A model generated the notes under the pieces. The model had not been told where the DNA came from and did no database searches. It saw only the letters and a list, made by a program, of their open reading frames with translations. A DNA stretch of 64,000 nt from Chromobacterium sphagni (GTDB lineage Bacteria > Pseudomonadota > Gammaproteobacteria > Burkholderiales > Chromobacteriaceae). The DNA lies in NCBI RefSeq assembly GCF_001855555.1, contig NZ_MKCT01000083.1:1-64000 (forward strand). Direction: 5' to 3'. This document shows, piece by piece, positions 1 to 8,638 of the stretch. Numbering within the stretch: the first letter of the stretch is position 1; each line of letters opens with the position of its first letter. Both the position numbers and the translations under genes were made by a program.

Positions 1-105
1 TCTTCGCTAAACAGCCGCTGAAGAGGTGTTGCTAGAACAGCATATCTATCTTCCTGCGGGGTCGCAAGAGGCGGCGTGTAGAGCCGCACTAAATGTTGTA
101 TGCAG

Positions 106-2079
106 CTAGGGAAGTTGAGAGGTGGTTGCTCCCCCTTTAGCTTTGCCGTACATGGCCTTGCTGCCAACGAAGGTGGCACGCTGGTGGGCATGGCCGCCAA
201 CCTCTCTTCGGCTGTTGGTCATGGCACTTGCAACCTTGCTTGGCAAGCCTTCTGCTTGAGTGAGAGCGGGGAAGTCTGCATCGGTAACAATGGGGAAGTT
301 GGATATGTCAATTTTTGATGGATCGTTGGCGGGGCCGTGACAGTTCTTTAATATCGCCTCTTCATATGGGAATAGGGGCAGCTCGCCTGCAGTCGGGTAG
401 CCGCTTGGTCCTAAGCGCTTCAATCCATTTTTTTGTACAAGATCTCGCCTCTTCATAGCCGCTGCAACATGTTTTTTCTGTTGCCAAGTCGTAGTTGGTC
501 CCAGCATATAGAAAGATGCGTGAGAGTCATGTACATGTTGATCAAAGAATTCATGAACAAGTTGAGGGATTTTTGTTTGCTGGGCCAGTTTTTTCATCCC
601 AATTAATTCTGCACTTTCATTGGCTGATAGCCCATCTGGATTGTGTGAATCCTTTATCCAGTCCTGTTCGCTTGCGCGCATGTCTTCTAAGTCTTGCTTG
701 TCTGCTCTAGTGCTTCGCCCTGTGCCTTGGGTAAGTTTATTGATGCAGTCTTGCTGCATGAAATGAGTGCTGTTGGCGAATCTCCATTGCCAGTATTTTT
801 TTAAATGATTGTACAACTTATCCTCTACTAGCGAACCGCTACCCCCAGACCATGCCATGTATGCGCTAAATCGTTGTAGTAAAGATTGGTCGCATAAGAA
901 ATCCTGTTTTTGTGGATCATCTTCTTTCAAAGAGGCTAAGGAACTAAGTGGGACGCCAGCAGAAATTGCATCGTTGTACATGTTGAGCAAAGGTATTTGA
1001 CTTAATAACTTGTTTCGACTTCCAATAGATTTCCCTTGGTCGCCTGGGCCATATCCCCCGCCAACGTCTGAGTGTGAGCCGGGATAAACAACTTCGATTG
1101 CATTAGTCGGAGTGGAGCCATCACTGTATCTTATGCTAGTGAGTGGAAAAGAGTAGCGGATTTCATGGGCAGCGACATAGTGTCGGCACATTTTTGTAAA
1201 TTCGGTAATTTTCAAAAAAAATGGCTTAGCCCAGTCCATTTGGCCATCAATTACACCGTCAGCTGATTTGCCGGGGGCGCGACCTAGTGCAGGGGTCGAG
1301 TGTGCTAGTCCCACAGAAGCGACAGTATCAAAAATCCCCATAAAATATAGTCGTATGGGTATGCATTTGGCGAATAGCCAGACATCTCCCTTTTTTTCAC
1401 AGCAAAGCTCTAGTACTCTAGCAAATGACCTTGCTTCTGCTGCTCCCCGAGAGAATCCAAAAACAGCTACATTTACAATGCCAATAGTCGGCTTGGTTTT
1501 GTTATCTCCGATGGTGATGGAGAGTTTTTCTAGTGCTTCTTTCACATCTGAGGGTAAGGCAGTGAAGATATTGGCATTGGCTGGTTCGGTAGATATTTTT
1601 TCTACAGCCAAACCCTTTTTGAAGTCATCGATTGAGAAAATTCTCTTTTTATTAAACGAGTAAGTAATTGAGTTGCATAGCTGAAAAAGAGCATAGCTAA
1701 TTCTTTTGCTCCCACCTTTTGCCATTGCGAGACCTTTATCATCAGGTTCTTCTTCACCAATATTTTTAAAAATTGTACCAACGCCTTGAATGTAATGGCT
1801 AAATAGATGACTAATTGGATTGTTTTTGGCTATTTCAAAAAGAGATACAATATTCGAGTGCTCGCATAACTTTCTTGGCTTGCCGGCCTGCATTGACTCA
1901 GTTAAATCACGATCTCTGTTGTTGTTTGTGCCATCAAAGAAAAATGTAACCCATGGGTTTACGATGCAATTGGGAGTTGTCTTTTTTTCTTTCGTTAGCT
2001 GACTCTTTTTAAAAAAAGAATTCGCAACATCAATTTTTCCATCGGATAGCCTTGGCAATGGTGCATTTTGTGCGCTCAA
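106..2079 (-). CDS. Tle1-type T6SS phospholipase effector (DUF2235)
   Basis: Predicted type VI secretion lipase that would attack phospholipids of rival cells. The DUF2235 alpha/beta-hydrolase signature is visible: FFDGTNNN at residues 47-54, the nucleophile elbow GFSRG at 208-212 (Ser210), FDTV with Asp251, and SHSDVGGGYG near 335-344. No signal peptide is seen, as expected for VgrG-delivered cargo. The start is TTG at 2079, overlapping the TGA of the upstream lipoprotein gene; an AAGGAGC ribosome site lies about seven bases before it. The 657 residues are in the usual range for Tle1. It is the last gene of the vgrG module. The family is clear; secretion and target are inferred from context. 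Confidence 0.85.
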   Translation of the reverse strand: MSAQNAPLPRLSDGKIDVANSFFKKSQLTKEKKTTPNCIVNPWVTFFFDGTNNNRDRDLTESMQAGKPRKLCEHSNIVSLFEIAKNNPISHLFSHYIQGVGTIFKNIGEEEPDDKGLAMAKGGSKRISYALFQLCNSITYSFNKKRIFSIDDFKKGLAVEKISTEPANANIFTALPSDVKEALEKLSITIGDNKTKPTIGIVNVAVFGFSRGAAEARSFARVLELCCEKKGDVWLFAKCIPIRLYFMGIFDTVASVGLAHSTPALGRAPGKSADGVIDGQMDWAKPFFLKITEFTKMCRHYVAAHEIRYSFPLTSIRYSDGSTPTNAIEVVYPGSHSDVGGGYGPGDQGKSIGSRNKLLSQIPLLNMYNDAISAGVPLSSLASLKEDDPQKQDFLCDQSLLQRFSAYMAWSGGSGSLVEDKLYNHLKKYWQWRFANSTHFMQQDCINKLTQGTGRSTRADKQDLEDMRASEQDWIKDSHNPDGLSANESAELIGMKKLAQQTKIPQLVHEFFDQHVHDSHASFYMLGPTTTWQQKKHVAAAMKRRDLVQKNGLKRLGPSGYPTAGELPLFPYEEAILKNCHGPANDPSKIDISNFPIVTDADFPALTQAEGLPSKVASAMTNSRREVGGHAHQRATFVGSKAMYGKAKGGATTSQLP

Positions 2080-2633
2080 TTACTTGCTCCTTGTTTGCCA
2101 GTGATATTGACCCAAAGCTTTTCAAGTGGACGTGGGCCATCTTGTAGCAGATTCCCAAACTCCGCAACGGATGGATGGTCTAATCTTTCAAATCCTCGAT
2201 TGTCAGCATAAACTCTGACTTCATCGTTTGGTAGAAATGCTATTTGTAATTCGCTGACCTCTTTAGTGTCGTATGGGGGGAGGGTGATAGTTTTTTGCAG
2301 CTTTACTTGTGGAAAGTCTAAATCTTTTTTTCCGTATTTTTCATAGCATTCTTTATTGCTGGATGTGCATGCGTTGCGCTCCCAATTAACGATCATGGTT
2401 ATCCCGAGCCGATAGGTGGCTGGGATTGAGACACAGCAGGTCGTTCCGCCGTTCTCGTTAGTGCGTGACCGACCTGCCCATTCTCCATTTATCCATACGG
2501 ATGTTATGACATGATCTGTATAGTTAAATATTTGCATTGGTGAATCAACTGAAGATGATTCTTTCTTTTCTTCGCAGCCTTGAAGAAATATCATTGAAAA
2601 GATCGTAATGAGGAGAAAGATAAATGGTTTCAA
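2076..2633 (-). CDS. DUF3304-like lipoprotein, probable Tle1 immunity protein
   Basis: A 185-residue lipoprotein. The N-terminus is a short charged start, a hydrophobic stretch and a lipobox LQGC with Cys20, so it should be anchored in the membrane facing the periplasm. The body contains the NYTDHVITSVWING stretch and several cysteines typical of DUF3304 proteins. Genes of this kind sit beside Tle lipases and neutralise them in the periplasm, where the enzyme would act. Here it lies directly before the lipase gene with overlapping stop and start codons, which would make immunity before toxin. The immunity role is inferred from context. Confidence 0.75.
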   Translation of the reverse strand: MKPFIFLLITIFSMIFLQGCEEKKESSSVDSPMQIFNYTDHVITSVWINGEWAGRSRTNENGGTTCCVSIPATYRLGITMIVNWERNACTSSNKECYEKYGKKDLDFPQVKLQKTITLPPYDTKEVSELQIAFLPNDEVRVYADNRGFERLDHPSVAEFGNLLQDGPRPLEKLWVNITGKQGASN

Positions 2634-2653
2634 TTTTCAACCTTTAAAGTGAG

Positions 2654-3508
2654 CTAGGCATCGCCCAATATAACTTCTAACCAAGGTGTGCCATTTTTTG
2701 TTTTTGACCAATTTGGTTCATATTCTGGCTTTAAATGAAATTCGTCGCCTTCCATAAAGGCTGTACGAACAAAGAAAGCTTGGCTGGCAGCATCTTCAAT
2801 GCCATATTGGTTAATTGCATTAGCAAGACTTATCAGTCTTTGATGCAGGGCGTGGGGTGTTACTTCTTCGGGCAACATTACAGAATAATGTTCCAAAGAT
2901 GGAATTAGCATATCCGGTAGTGCATGTTGCATCATTCGGTCAAACTGCGCTTGCGTAAACTCCAATGGTTCCCACGGTTCCGGAATCTCGGGCGTGTCGC
3001 GCAGGGTGGCGGCCTCCCATTCGCCAGTGCGGCCGATCCAGCCCCAGCGGGCGACTTGGGAGGCGAGCAGCGTCAATTGTTCGTCGGACATCAGCGGCAG
3101 CACGTTAGCTAGCGTGTGAGTGTCGGCAAAGCGCAGCAACAGCTTTTGCCCGTCGTCGGTGCGGAAATCGCTGAGCCAGTGCCAGAACGCGCTATCCGGG
3201 ACAGCATGGCGGAATTCCACCACGCTGAGCAGCGGGCGGCCGGACGTGATGGCCAGCCATGCCGGCCACCATTCTTGCAGATGCAGCGGCTGTGTCCAGA
3301 TCAGCGGGCCGAAGTTTTCCAATTGAGCCATTGGGCTGTTGTCGAGTGCTCTTTGCCAGGGCTGACGGCGCTGTAGCCACCGTTTCTCTTTGTCGCTGAG
3401 CTGGCTGCCGTCCATTAGCCAGCAATAATAGCCGTCCTCGCTTTGGGCCATCCATTGATGCAGCTGTGGCAGTAGTTGGGGGGTCTTTTGGTTCTGCAGA
3501 AACTCCAT
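2654..3508 (-). CDS. DUF4123 T6SS effector adaptor (Tap/TEC family)
   Basis: A 284-residue cytoplasmic protein matching the DUF4123 adaptor family: an N-terminal YYCWLMDGSQL strand, a central SVVEFRHAVPDS and LLLRFADTHTL, and an aromatic-rich C-terminal part. DUF4123 proteins load a cognate effector onto the tip of VgrG without being secreted themselves. The gene begins three bases after the vgrG stop, with GGAG about eight bases before the ATG, and is followed 20 bases on by the lipoprotein and lipase genes. This fits a dedicated adaptor for the Tle1 lipase. The family is fairly secure; the partner is inferred from gene order. Confidence 0.8.
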   Translation of the reverse strand: MEFLQNQKTPQLLPQLHQWMAQSEDGYYCWLMDGSQLSDKEKRWLQRRQPWQRALDNSPMAQLENFGPLIWTQPLHLQEWWPAWLAITSGRPLLSVVEFRHAVPDSAFWHWLSDFRTDDGQKLLLRFADTHTLANVLPLMSDEQLTLLASQVARWGWIGRTGEWEAATLRDTPEIPEPWEPLEFTQAQFDRMMQHALPDMLIPSLEHYSVMLPEEVTPHALHQRLISLANAINQYGIEDAASQAFFVRTAFMEGDEFHLKPEYEPNWSKTKNGTPWLEVILGDA

Positions 3509-3511
3509 GAC

Positions 3512-6157
3512 TTAGGCTCCGGGCATGGTAGTGGCAACCGGACTGCGCGCAGCCATCGCTTTTAATAGGCAGGGAATGCACACATCCTTGGGCAAGACAG
3601 GTAATGCCGGACTCAAGCTGTCAGGCCCGCTCCAATCGTGTTTGCCGGCCTTGATACTGACGTTGCCAGGCGCGTGCAGTTCGATCTTGCCATCCTTGAT
3701 CCGGACATAGGCGCCGCCGCTGGTCAGCAGGATTTCTTTCTTGGCGTTGGCGTGAATCTTTTGCTTGGCCGATGTGATGGTCAAATCCTGGTCGGCGGTC
3801 AACTCCATCGCGTCGCTCTGCGCCTGCAGCTGCACCTTGCCTTTCGCCGCAATCAGCTTGAATGCCACTTTGTCTTTGACGCCTGCAACGAACAGACTGA
3901 TATGCATGCCGACATTGTGCAGCCAGCGCCGGCCAGTAGTGTGGTTGCTGTCGCGCTGGGAAATCAGATCCAGATTTTGGCCGGCGGCCAGGGTCTGGCT
4001 CTGTTCGGTCAGGCTGGCGATGCCGGCCGGGGCGGACAGGATGATAACAGGTTGCTGGCCGGGAACCTCGCCGCCGCCGTTGGTGTTGGTGCCGGCTTCC
4101 CATGCCTTCAGCGCGCTGGTCAGGTGCGCCAGGTGGCCTTTTTCTTTTATGCCGTCCTTGGCGTTGTCCGGGGTGATTTCGTCCGGGCCGGTTTCCATGG
4201 TGTCGGCCAGTTGGCCGGTGGCAGTTTCCGCCAGCGCCTGGCTGAGACTCTGCGCGGCGTCGAGCTGGTTTTGCGCATGTTCGCGTGCCAGTTGCTTGCC
4301 GCCTGCGCCGTTCTGCGCCTCGGTGGACAGCAATAGGCCGTGCGCGGCGCGAATAGTGCCGTGGTTGTCGGTGCGCAGTTCGAAGCCCTCGCCGCGAGGC
4401 TGGGCCTTGCCGTCGCTGCGCGGGTGGGTCAGAAAGCCTTGGTTCAGCTGCGTTTTGCCCGGCTCGCTGGACAGCTTGGCGCGGACTTCGCCGGGCGTGT
4501 CGTCGAACAGCAGTTCGTTGTAGCCGCCGCCCTGGTGCTCTTTCGACTGGATGCCGGATAGCGTCTTGTTGGCCGGCAGGCTGCCGGCGCCGCTGAATGT
4601 CGGCGTCGGATGGCTGCCGTTGTACAGCACGCCGGTAATCAAGGGGCGGTCAATATCGCCTTCAATGAAGTTGACCAGCACTTCTTGGCCGATGCGCGGA
4701 ATGAACTGATGCCCCCACGCCGCGCCGGCCGAAGGCATGGCCACGCGCAGCCAGCAGGAAGACTTGTCGTCCATCCCCGCGCCGATGGTCGGGTGTTCCT
4801 CCGGCCGCTGCCAGTGGAATTGCACCTTGACGCGGCCGTGTTCGTCGGTATGGACCTCTTCGCCGGCAGGGCCGACCACGGTCGCGGTTTGGGTGCCTAG
4901 GCTGGTCGGCTTGGCCTGCGGGGTGTCGGCATAGGCCGGTGTCAGCGGGATTCCGCGCCGCTGCGCCTGGAATTCGGTCTGATAGGGCGCGGCCGTCGGG
5001 TCTGCCGCCTGCAGGCCCAAGCCGGGGGCGATGGCCTGCAGCTGCTGGGATAGGTCGCCGGGCAGGTTGTTGCGGGCCTGGATGCGTTGCCCGGTGACGA
5101 CGAATTCGCGCTGTTCCGCGCTGTCGCCGTGGTGCGCCGGGTGGTCGTCCAGCCGGAACCACGCGCCGGCCTGCAGGCTGCGCACTGCGCCGGAACCGGT
5201 AAAGGTCTTGGCCTGCAGGTCGTGCGCCTGCTGGCGCAGCTGGGCGTAACGGCCGAGCTGGTCGGCGTCGCTGGCGTAGTAGAGGCCGGGGGCATCGTAA
5301 TGGCTAAGGCTGCTTTGCAATGCTTGGCCGGCTTGTCCCTGGTCCACCTGGCTTGTGTCGCTGCTGTGGCTGGTGCTCGTGGGTTGGTAATCGTAGCTGG
5401 CCAGCGCCACGCCGCCGGCGACGATCTGGCGCGTGGCTTGCCAGTCGGTCAGGCCGTCTTGTTCCTCGGTGGCGTCGACGCGGTGGAAGCGCACGCTGGG
5501 CACGCTGGCGGCGGGCAGGCTGAAGGCATCGTCAAAAACGACAAGCCGCACCTGCGGGCTGTCGCCATCGATGTGTTCGAAGCGCCAGGCGAAACCCTCC
5601 TCATGCATCAGCCGCACGATGAAATCAAAATCGCTCTCTTTATATTGCAGGCAGTAGCTGCGCGAAGGCTGGGAGGCATCCACCTTGATGTCCAGTGTCT
5701 GCACGCGGGCAAAGGCGGGATTGGCGGCCTGATGCTCGCTGATGATCTGTTTGATGATGTCCGGAACCGTCATGTCCTGGAACACGCGGGAAGTCCGACG
5801 ATGGCGCAGCAAGGCAAAGGGCGGCTCCACCGTGATGCCATAGCGGGCAAAGCCGCCGTCGCTGCCCAGCAAGCGCGCCTGGCTGATCACGCCGCAGCGC
5901 ACGTCCTCGCCGCCATCGGCATTCATCAGGCCGATGCGGGCCGGGTGGCCGAGTAGGGACTTGAGTTCGATCTGGCCATCCGGCGACAGGCAATCCAGCT
6001 GGAAGCGGTAGGGGCGGGATACGCCTTCCTCGCCATCCAGCGTCTGCGGCAGCAGCTGTTCCGGGCCGGCGGCGTCGCTGTCTATGGCAAGGGTGATGTG
6101 GCGGTTATTTTGGGAAAAGGCTGAGGCGAAGGAGGCGAGAAGTGCGGTGATGTCCAT
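3512..6157 (-). CDS. vgrG: VgrG (TssI) type VI secretion spike protein
   Basis: An 881-residue VgrG. The N-terminal half has the gp27-like fold region, followed by the gp5-like OB part with EVHTDEHGRVKVQFHW and WLRVAMPSAGAAWG, then IPRIGQEVLVNFIEGD. The C-terminal part has the DUF2345 extension with repeated beta-helix strands (DLTITSAKQKIHANAKKEI). It forms the puncturing tip of the T6SS tube and carries effectors. An upstream in-frame ATG exists at 6208, but ATG 6157 (MDITALL) has GGAAG five bases before it and matches the family start. The DUF4123 and Tle1 genes follow. No other T6SS structural genes are in the window, so this is an orphan vgrG island. Confidence 0.95.
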   Translation of the reverse strand: MDITALLASFASAFSQNNRHITLAIDSDAAGPEQLLPQTLDGEEGVSRPYRFQLDCLSPDGQIELKSLLGHPARIGLMNADGGEDVRCGVISQARLLGSDGGFARYGITVEPPFALLRHRRTSRVFQDMTVPDIIKQIISEHQAANPAFARVQTLDIKVDASQPSRSYCLQYKESDFDFIVRLMHEEGFAWRFEHIDGDSPQVRLVVFDDAFSLPAASVPSVRFHRVDATEEQDGLTDWQATRQIVAGGVALASYDYQPTSTSHSSDTSQVDQGQAGQALQSSLSHYDAPGLYYASDADQLGRYAQLRQQAHDLQAKTFTGSGAVRSLQAGAWFRLDDHPAHHGDSAEQREFVVTGQRIQARNNLPGDLSQQLQAIAPGLGLQAADPTAAPYQTEFQAQRRGIPLTPAYADTPQAKPTSLGTQTATVVGPAGEEVHTDEHGRVKVQFHWQRPEEHPTIGAGMDDKSSCWLRVAMPSAGAAWGHQFIPRIGQEVLVNFIEGDIDRPLITGVLYNGSHPTPTFSGAGSLPANKTLSGIQSKEHQGGGYNELLFDDTPGEVRAKLSSEPGKTQLNQGFLTHPRSDGKAQPRGEGFELRTDNHGTIRAAHGLLLSTEAQNGAGGKQLAREHAQNQLDAAQSLSQALAETATGQLADTMETGPDEITPDNAKDGIKEKGHLAHLTSALKAWEAGTNTNGGGEVPGQQPVIILSAPAGIASLTEQSQTLAAGQNLDLISQRDSNHTTGRRWLHNVGMHISLFVAGVKDKVAFKLIAAKGKVQLQAQSDAMELTADQDLTITSAKQKIHANAKKEILLTSGGAYVRIKDGKIELHAPGNVSIKAGKHDWSGPDSLSPALPVLPKDVCIPCLLKAMAARSPVATTMPGA

Positions 6158-6421
6158 GGTTCTTCCATGCGTGCGCCTCTGTTTGGGGCGCTTGTGCGAC
6201 TGCAACATAAGTGAGAAGAACGAAGGATAACCGTTTTATTGATATGGATGTGTTGGGCCGAGACTGTCCATTTGGACAGGGTGGGCTTGCAAATGACGAA
6301 GTGCTTACTCTTTGTTATGATAATTGAGTTTTTCTTGTATTTTACTGATAGGTCGCCTGCCTATATCTTTGGAAACTGATGCGGGCATTATGATCCGGGA
6401 AATTTAAAAAAGGGAATTATT

Positions 6422-6745
6422 ATGCGGAATGGCTTGGTAAATCTTGTCTTTGTTTTTGCAACTGCTAGTTCACTTGCTAATGGTTCGCCAGAGGTCAAAA
6501 TTTTCAACGTCGATGTTATTAAGGAAAAGGTAGGTTTTTCTTTGGGGATGCCAGCGAAAGAGGTTGATATTTCAAACGTTAGGCGTACAGATAACCTGAC
6601 GGTGAAATTTAATGCCCAAGCAAAAGGAAGGTCATTCCAATGCTATTACACTGGATCGGGTGAGATGAGTAGTGATGCATTGTGCTCACCTCTTGATGGT
6701 CAGCCTATGCCTGCTAGTATGCCCATCAATCCACTCTATCATTAA
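6422..6745 (+). CDS. small putative secreted protein, unknown function
   Basis: A 107-residue ORF of low GC content compared with the flanking chromosome. The first 20 or so residues (LVNLVFVFATASSLANG) look like a signal peptide with a possible cleavage near ASSLANG. Two cysteines in the C-terminal half (QCYYTGSG and ALCSPL) could form a disulfide. It is divergent from vgrG and sits beside a T6SS cargo module, so an accessory or immunity role is possible, but nothing in the sequence shows it. I do not recognise the family. Confidence 0.5.
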   Translation: MRNGLVNLVFVFATASSLANGSPEVKIFNVDVIKEKVGFSLGMPAKEVDISNVRRTDNLTVKFNAQAKGRSFQCYYTGSGEMSSDALCSPLDGQPMPASMPINPLYH

Positions 6746-7110
6746 TCTAAAATATCTATTTGTAATTATTAATATTAAATTTAATTAGGATGCATGTGGC
6801 AAACGATAATTATAAAATGCAGTCAATTTCAAGGGTGAATTGATAGATTATGACTCTGCTGTTGAGTTTGTAGTAAATCATGCTGATGCAGCTGCATTGG
6901 CTTTTCCCCATCTCATAAAAATGAGAAGGTTGTGGGCGGAATGGTTTTGCTATACTGCATCAGTATGATGGTAATGTTGAGTTGAATCCGGCATTTTCCC
7001 TAAGCGTGCCGGATGGTTGGGAGGCGTGGTTGAGTATACATCTACCTGTTAAATGAAGATGGGCAGGCAGGGCATTGTGTATTATGTAGATATGGTGGTA
7101 TGACGTGGAA
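6746..7110. pseudogene. AT-rich gap with a broken gene remnant (about 6849-7056, plus strand)
   Basis: No intact gene is seen here. Two short stretches read as plausible protein in different plus frames: one from about 6849 (YDSAVEFVVNHADAAALAF) running into a stop near 6968, and one through NGFAILHQYDGNVELNPAF and VPDGWEAWLSIHLPVK ending at a TGA at 7056. The frames differ by one base near 6950. This looks like a small cytoplasmic protein gene broken by a frameshift, perhaps an old immunity or cargo gene of the T6SS module. Identity is not known. Confidence 0.3.
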
Positions 7111-7139
7111 TAAAAAAGCGCCGAGAGGCGCTTTTTATA
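7109..7139 (-). terminator. Rho-independent terminator of hns copy 1
   Basis: An inverted repeat AAAAAGCGCC-gaga-GGCGCTTTTT lies just after the hns stop codon in its direction of transcription, with a T tract on the minus strand. It is symmetrical and could work in both directions. Confidence 0.8.
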
Positions 7140-7157
7140 TGAGGCGTAGGCTTGGGG

Positions 7158-7466
7158 TTAGATAGCCAGCGTTTCCAGCGTTTTTCCGCTGTCGATCCAA
7201 GCTTGTACCCAAGCGGGTTTGCGACCACGGCCGGTCCAGGCGAGGCTGCTATCGTCTGGATGGCGGTACTTGGCTTCAACAGGCTTGCGAACACTGACGA
7301 TTTTGCTGCTCAACACATCTTCTACGCTAAGGCCAAAGGAGCGAGCCAATTCGAGAATCTGCTTCTTAGCCTTAGACTTTTCTTCAACTTCGCGGCGCTT
7401 GATTTCACCTTCTACGTCAGCTTTCAGGGCAATCAATGCGGTAAATTCCAATTTGGACAAATCCAT
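7158..7466 (-). CDS. H-NS family nucleoid protein, copy 1 (in accessory region)
   Basis: A 102-residue H-NS-like protein. Residues 1-50 form the charged coiled-coil oligomerisation part (KREVEEKSKAKKQI) and the C-terminal domain has the AT-hook-like core WTGRGRKPAWVQAW. H-NS proteins bind AT-rich, often foreign, DNA and silence it. A near-identical paralogue is at 15694-15999; this copy has one extra residue (VLSSK against VLSK) and small changes in the C-terminal domain. Its promoter is also conserved with the other copy. It sits on the accessory side of the tRNA-Pro scar, so it may be an island-borne H-NS. Confidence 0.92.
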   Translation of the reverse strand: MDLSKLEFTALIALKADVEGEIKRREVEEKSKAKKQILELARSFGLSVEDVLSSKIVSVRKPVEAKYRHPDDSSLAWTGRGRKPAWVQAWIDSGKTLETLAI

Positions 7467-7510
7467 GAGATAACCCTCTTGATTATTGATTTGATAACTT
7501 TACAGGTTGT

Positions 7511-7540
7511 AATGTAGCTAATGGAAACGGGGTAAGTCAA
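7511..7540 (-). promoter_or_regulatory. sigma70-type promoter of hns copy 1
   Basis: On the minus strand TTGACT (7540-7535) and TACATT (7516-7511) are separated by 18 bases. The same boxes, spacing and surrounding bases occur before hns copy 2, which supports them as a real, conserved promoter. Confidence 0.65.
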
Positions 7541-7634
7541 GAATTAAAAGATCTAACTTTAATTTGCTTTCAGTTTCTCATTACTGCCAGTCATTTAGCC
7601 CATGACTCACCTGCTAACAGAGAGAACATATCTG

Positions 7635-8054
7635 TCAGGCCATGAAGGCCATAACCTTCAAAACATCTTGAGGTACGCGGCCAGTAATAATGAGGAACTT
7701 CCGCCACAAGTCGTAGGGTATGTCAGCGCTGCCGTCTTTGAAGGAGCGAATGCGCCTATCACGGTTAGAGCCGCGTAGCCCAAGCAGGGTGCCTAGTTTT
7801 GCATCCGTTCCATATTCGGGAAAGTGCATCTGGAAATGCCGAAAATAGGCTGCAACGAGATCAGGGTTAGGCACTTCCCAGCCCTCATCATGTCGCAGCA
7901 AGTGAGCGCGGCTGTATTGGCTTTCATCTACTTCATCTTGAGGCGGCAGCCTAGGTGCTTGTAAGTTGGATTGCAGGGTTGCAATGGCTTCGCGGGTGGC
8001 GGCTTCAAAAATGAATTTCTGCTGATCTGCGATGCTGGGGAGAGGGATTTCCAT
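7635..8054 (-). CDS. mobile-element-type hypothetical protein, possible DNA-binding regulator
   Basis: A 139-residue protein with no signal peptide or membrane segment. The N-terminal half is helical and rich in Gln and Ala; the C-terminal half (YGTDAKLGTLLGLRGSNRDRRIRSFKDG) resembles a helix-turn-helix followed by YDLWRKFLIITGRV. Small proteins of this style are common next to attachment sites in integrative elements and plasmids. It lies 54 bases downstream of the HsdS-like gene and is probably cotranscribed with it from the promoter at 8470-8498. It could be the repressor acting on the palindrome there; that is inference. Confidence 0.5.
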   Translation of the reverse strand: MEIPLPSIADQQKFIFEAATREAIATLQSNLQAPRLPPQDEVDESQYSRAHLLRHDEGWEVPNPDLVAAYFRHFQMHFPEYGTDAKLGTLLGLRGSNRDRRIRSFKDGSADIPYDLWRKFLIITGRVPQDVLKVMAFMA

Positions 8055-8108
8055 TTCAGTGCCTCATGAGTGGGAGGCCAGCCCCAAGCCTTGCGGCTTG
8101 GGGTGGGC

Positions 8109-8396
8109 TTACCTAGGTGACAGCTTGATGTTGCGAACGTCTGAAACCTGAATGTTAACCAGACTCAGGCTGCCTGTGACTATCTGCTTCCAGTACCCGC
8201 AGTGATGAACATGCATCATTACGTAAAACAGATAATCAGGTAAGAGGATGTCGGTTTTTTCGATCCGTATACCGATATGTTCAGGGTTGAACTCTCGGGT
8301 TGGTTCGCCGCATCGCTCTGCTGAGCCTCGCCGGACGATCCAGAAATGAGCCTCAGGATAGTTGACGCGGATGGTTGCCAGTTGGGACAGTTTCAT
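8109..8396 (-). CDS. short HsdS-like specificity-domain protein of a mobile element
   Basis: A 95-residue protein resembling one half of a type I restriction specificity subunit target domain. LPDYLFYVMMHVHHCGYW and ITGSLSLVNIQVSDVRNIKLSP-type strands are visible, the second with VTGSL here. An in-frame ATG upstream (8471) overlaps the promoter -10 box, so I chose ATG 8396 (MKLSQLATIRV). No HsdM or HsdR gene is nearby, so it is not a working restriction system here. Similar orphan genes occur in integrative elements; the role is unknown. Confidence 0.5.
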   Translation of the reverse strand: MKLSQLATIRVNYPEAHFWIVRRGSAERCGEPTREFNPEHIGIRIEKTDILLPDYLFYVMMHVHHCGYWKQIVTGSLSLVNIQVSDVRNIKLSPR

Positions 8397-8469
8397 GTCG
8401 TTCTCAAGGTGGCAACGACTAGCCCCCTCGGACCGCTGAGTGGCTTTCTGCGTGCCACCTAATACGCAC

Positions 8470-8498
8470 ATATTAGGCTAAAAAAGCCTAACTGTCCA
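8470..8498 (-). promoter_or_regulatory. promoter with a palindromic operator in its spacer
   Basis: On the minus strand TGGACA (8498-8493), 17 bases, TAATAT (8475-8470). A perfect inverted repeat, TTAGGCT-aaaaa-AGCCTAA on the plus strand (8473-8491), fills the spacer and touches the -10 box. This is a classic arrangement for a repressor that blocks RNA polymerase. It drives the two minus-strand genes at 8109 and 7635. Confidence 0.65.
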
Positions 8499-8638
8499 TG
8501 GGAATACTCCACTAATCCATGTGGGGGATTTGCGGGGGTGCGTATTGCCGCGTAGTTCCGTGCAGTACTCTTTCGGAGTAATTTACATAAATGTCATCAT
8601 TGTAAGTGGTTGATTTTGCTGGACAGGTGTGAGAACAT
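8499..8638. other. gap inside the tRNA-Pro scar, no gene seen
   Basis: About 140 bases between the promoter above and the tRNA-Pro fragment. I see no ORF with a ribosome site. The sequence directly before 8639 does not contain the 5' half of a tRNA-Pro (no acceptor strand pairing with CACCCCG and no D-arm). Confidence 0.5.

Noticed and set aside
1-89. Open minus-strand frame from a GTG at 89 to the window edge
   Set aside because: Only about 29 codons are visible, with no ribosome site and no recognisable family.
8109-8396. A working type I restriction system
   Set aside because: Only a single short specificity-like domain is present; no methylase or nuclease genes are nearby.
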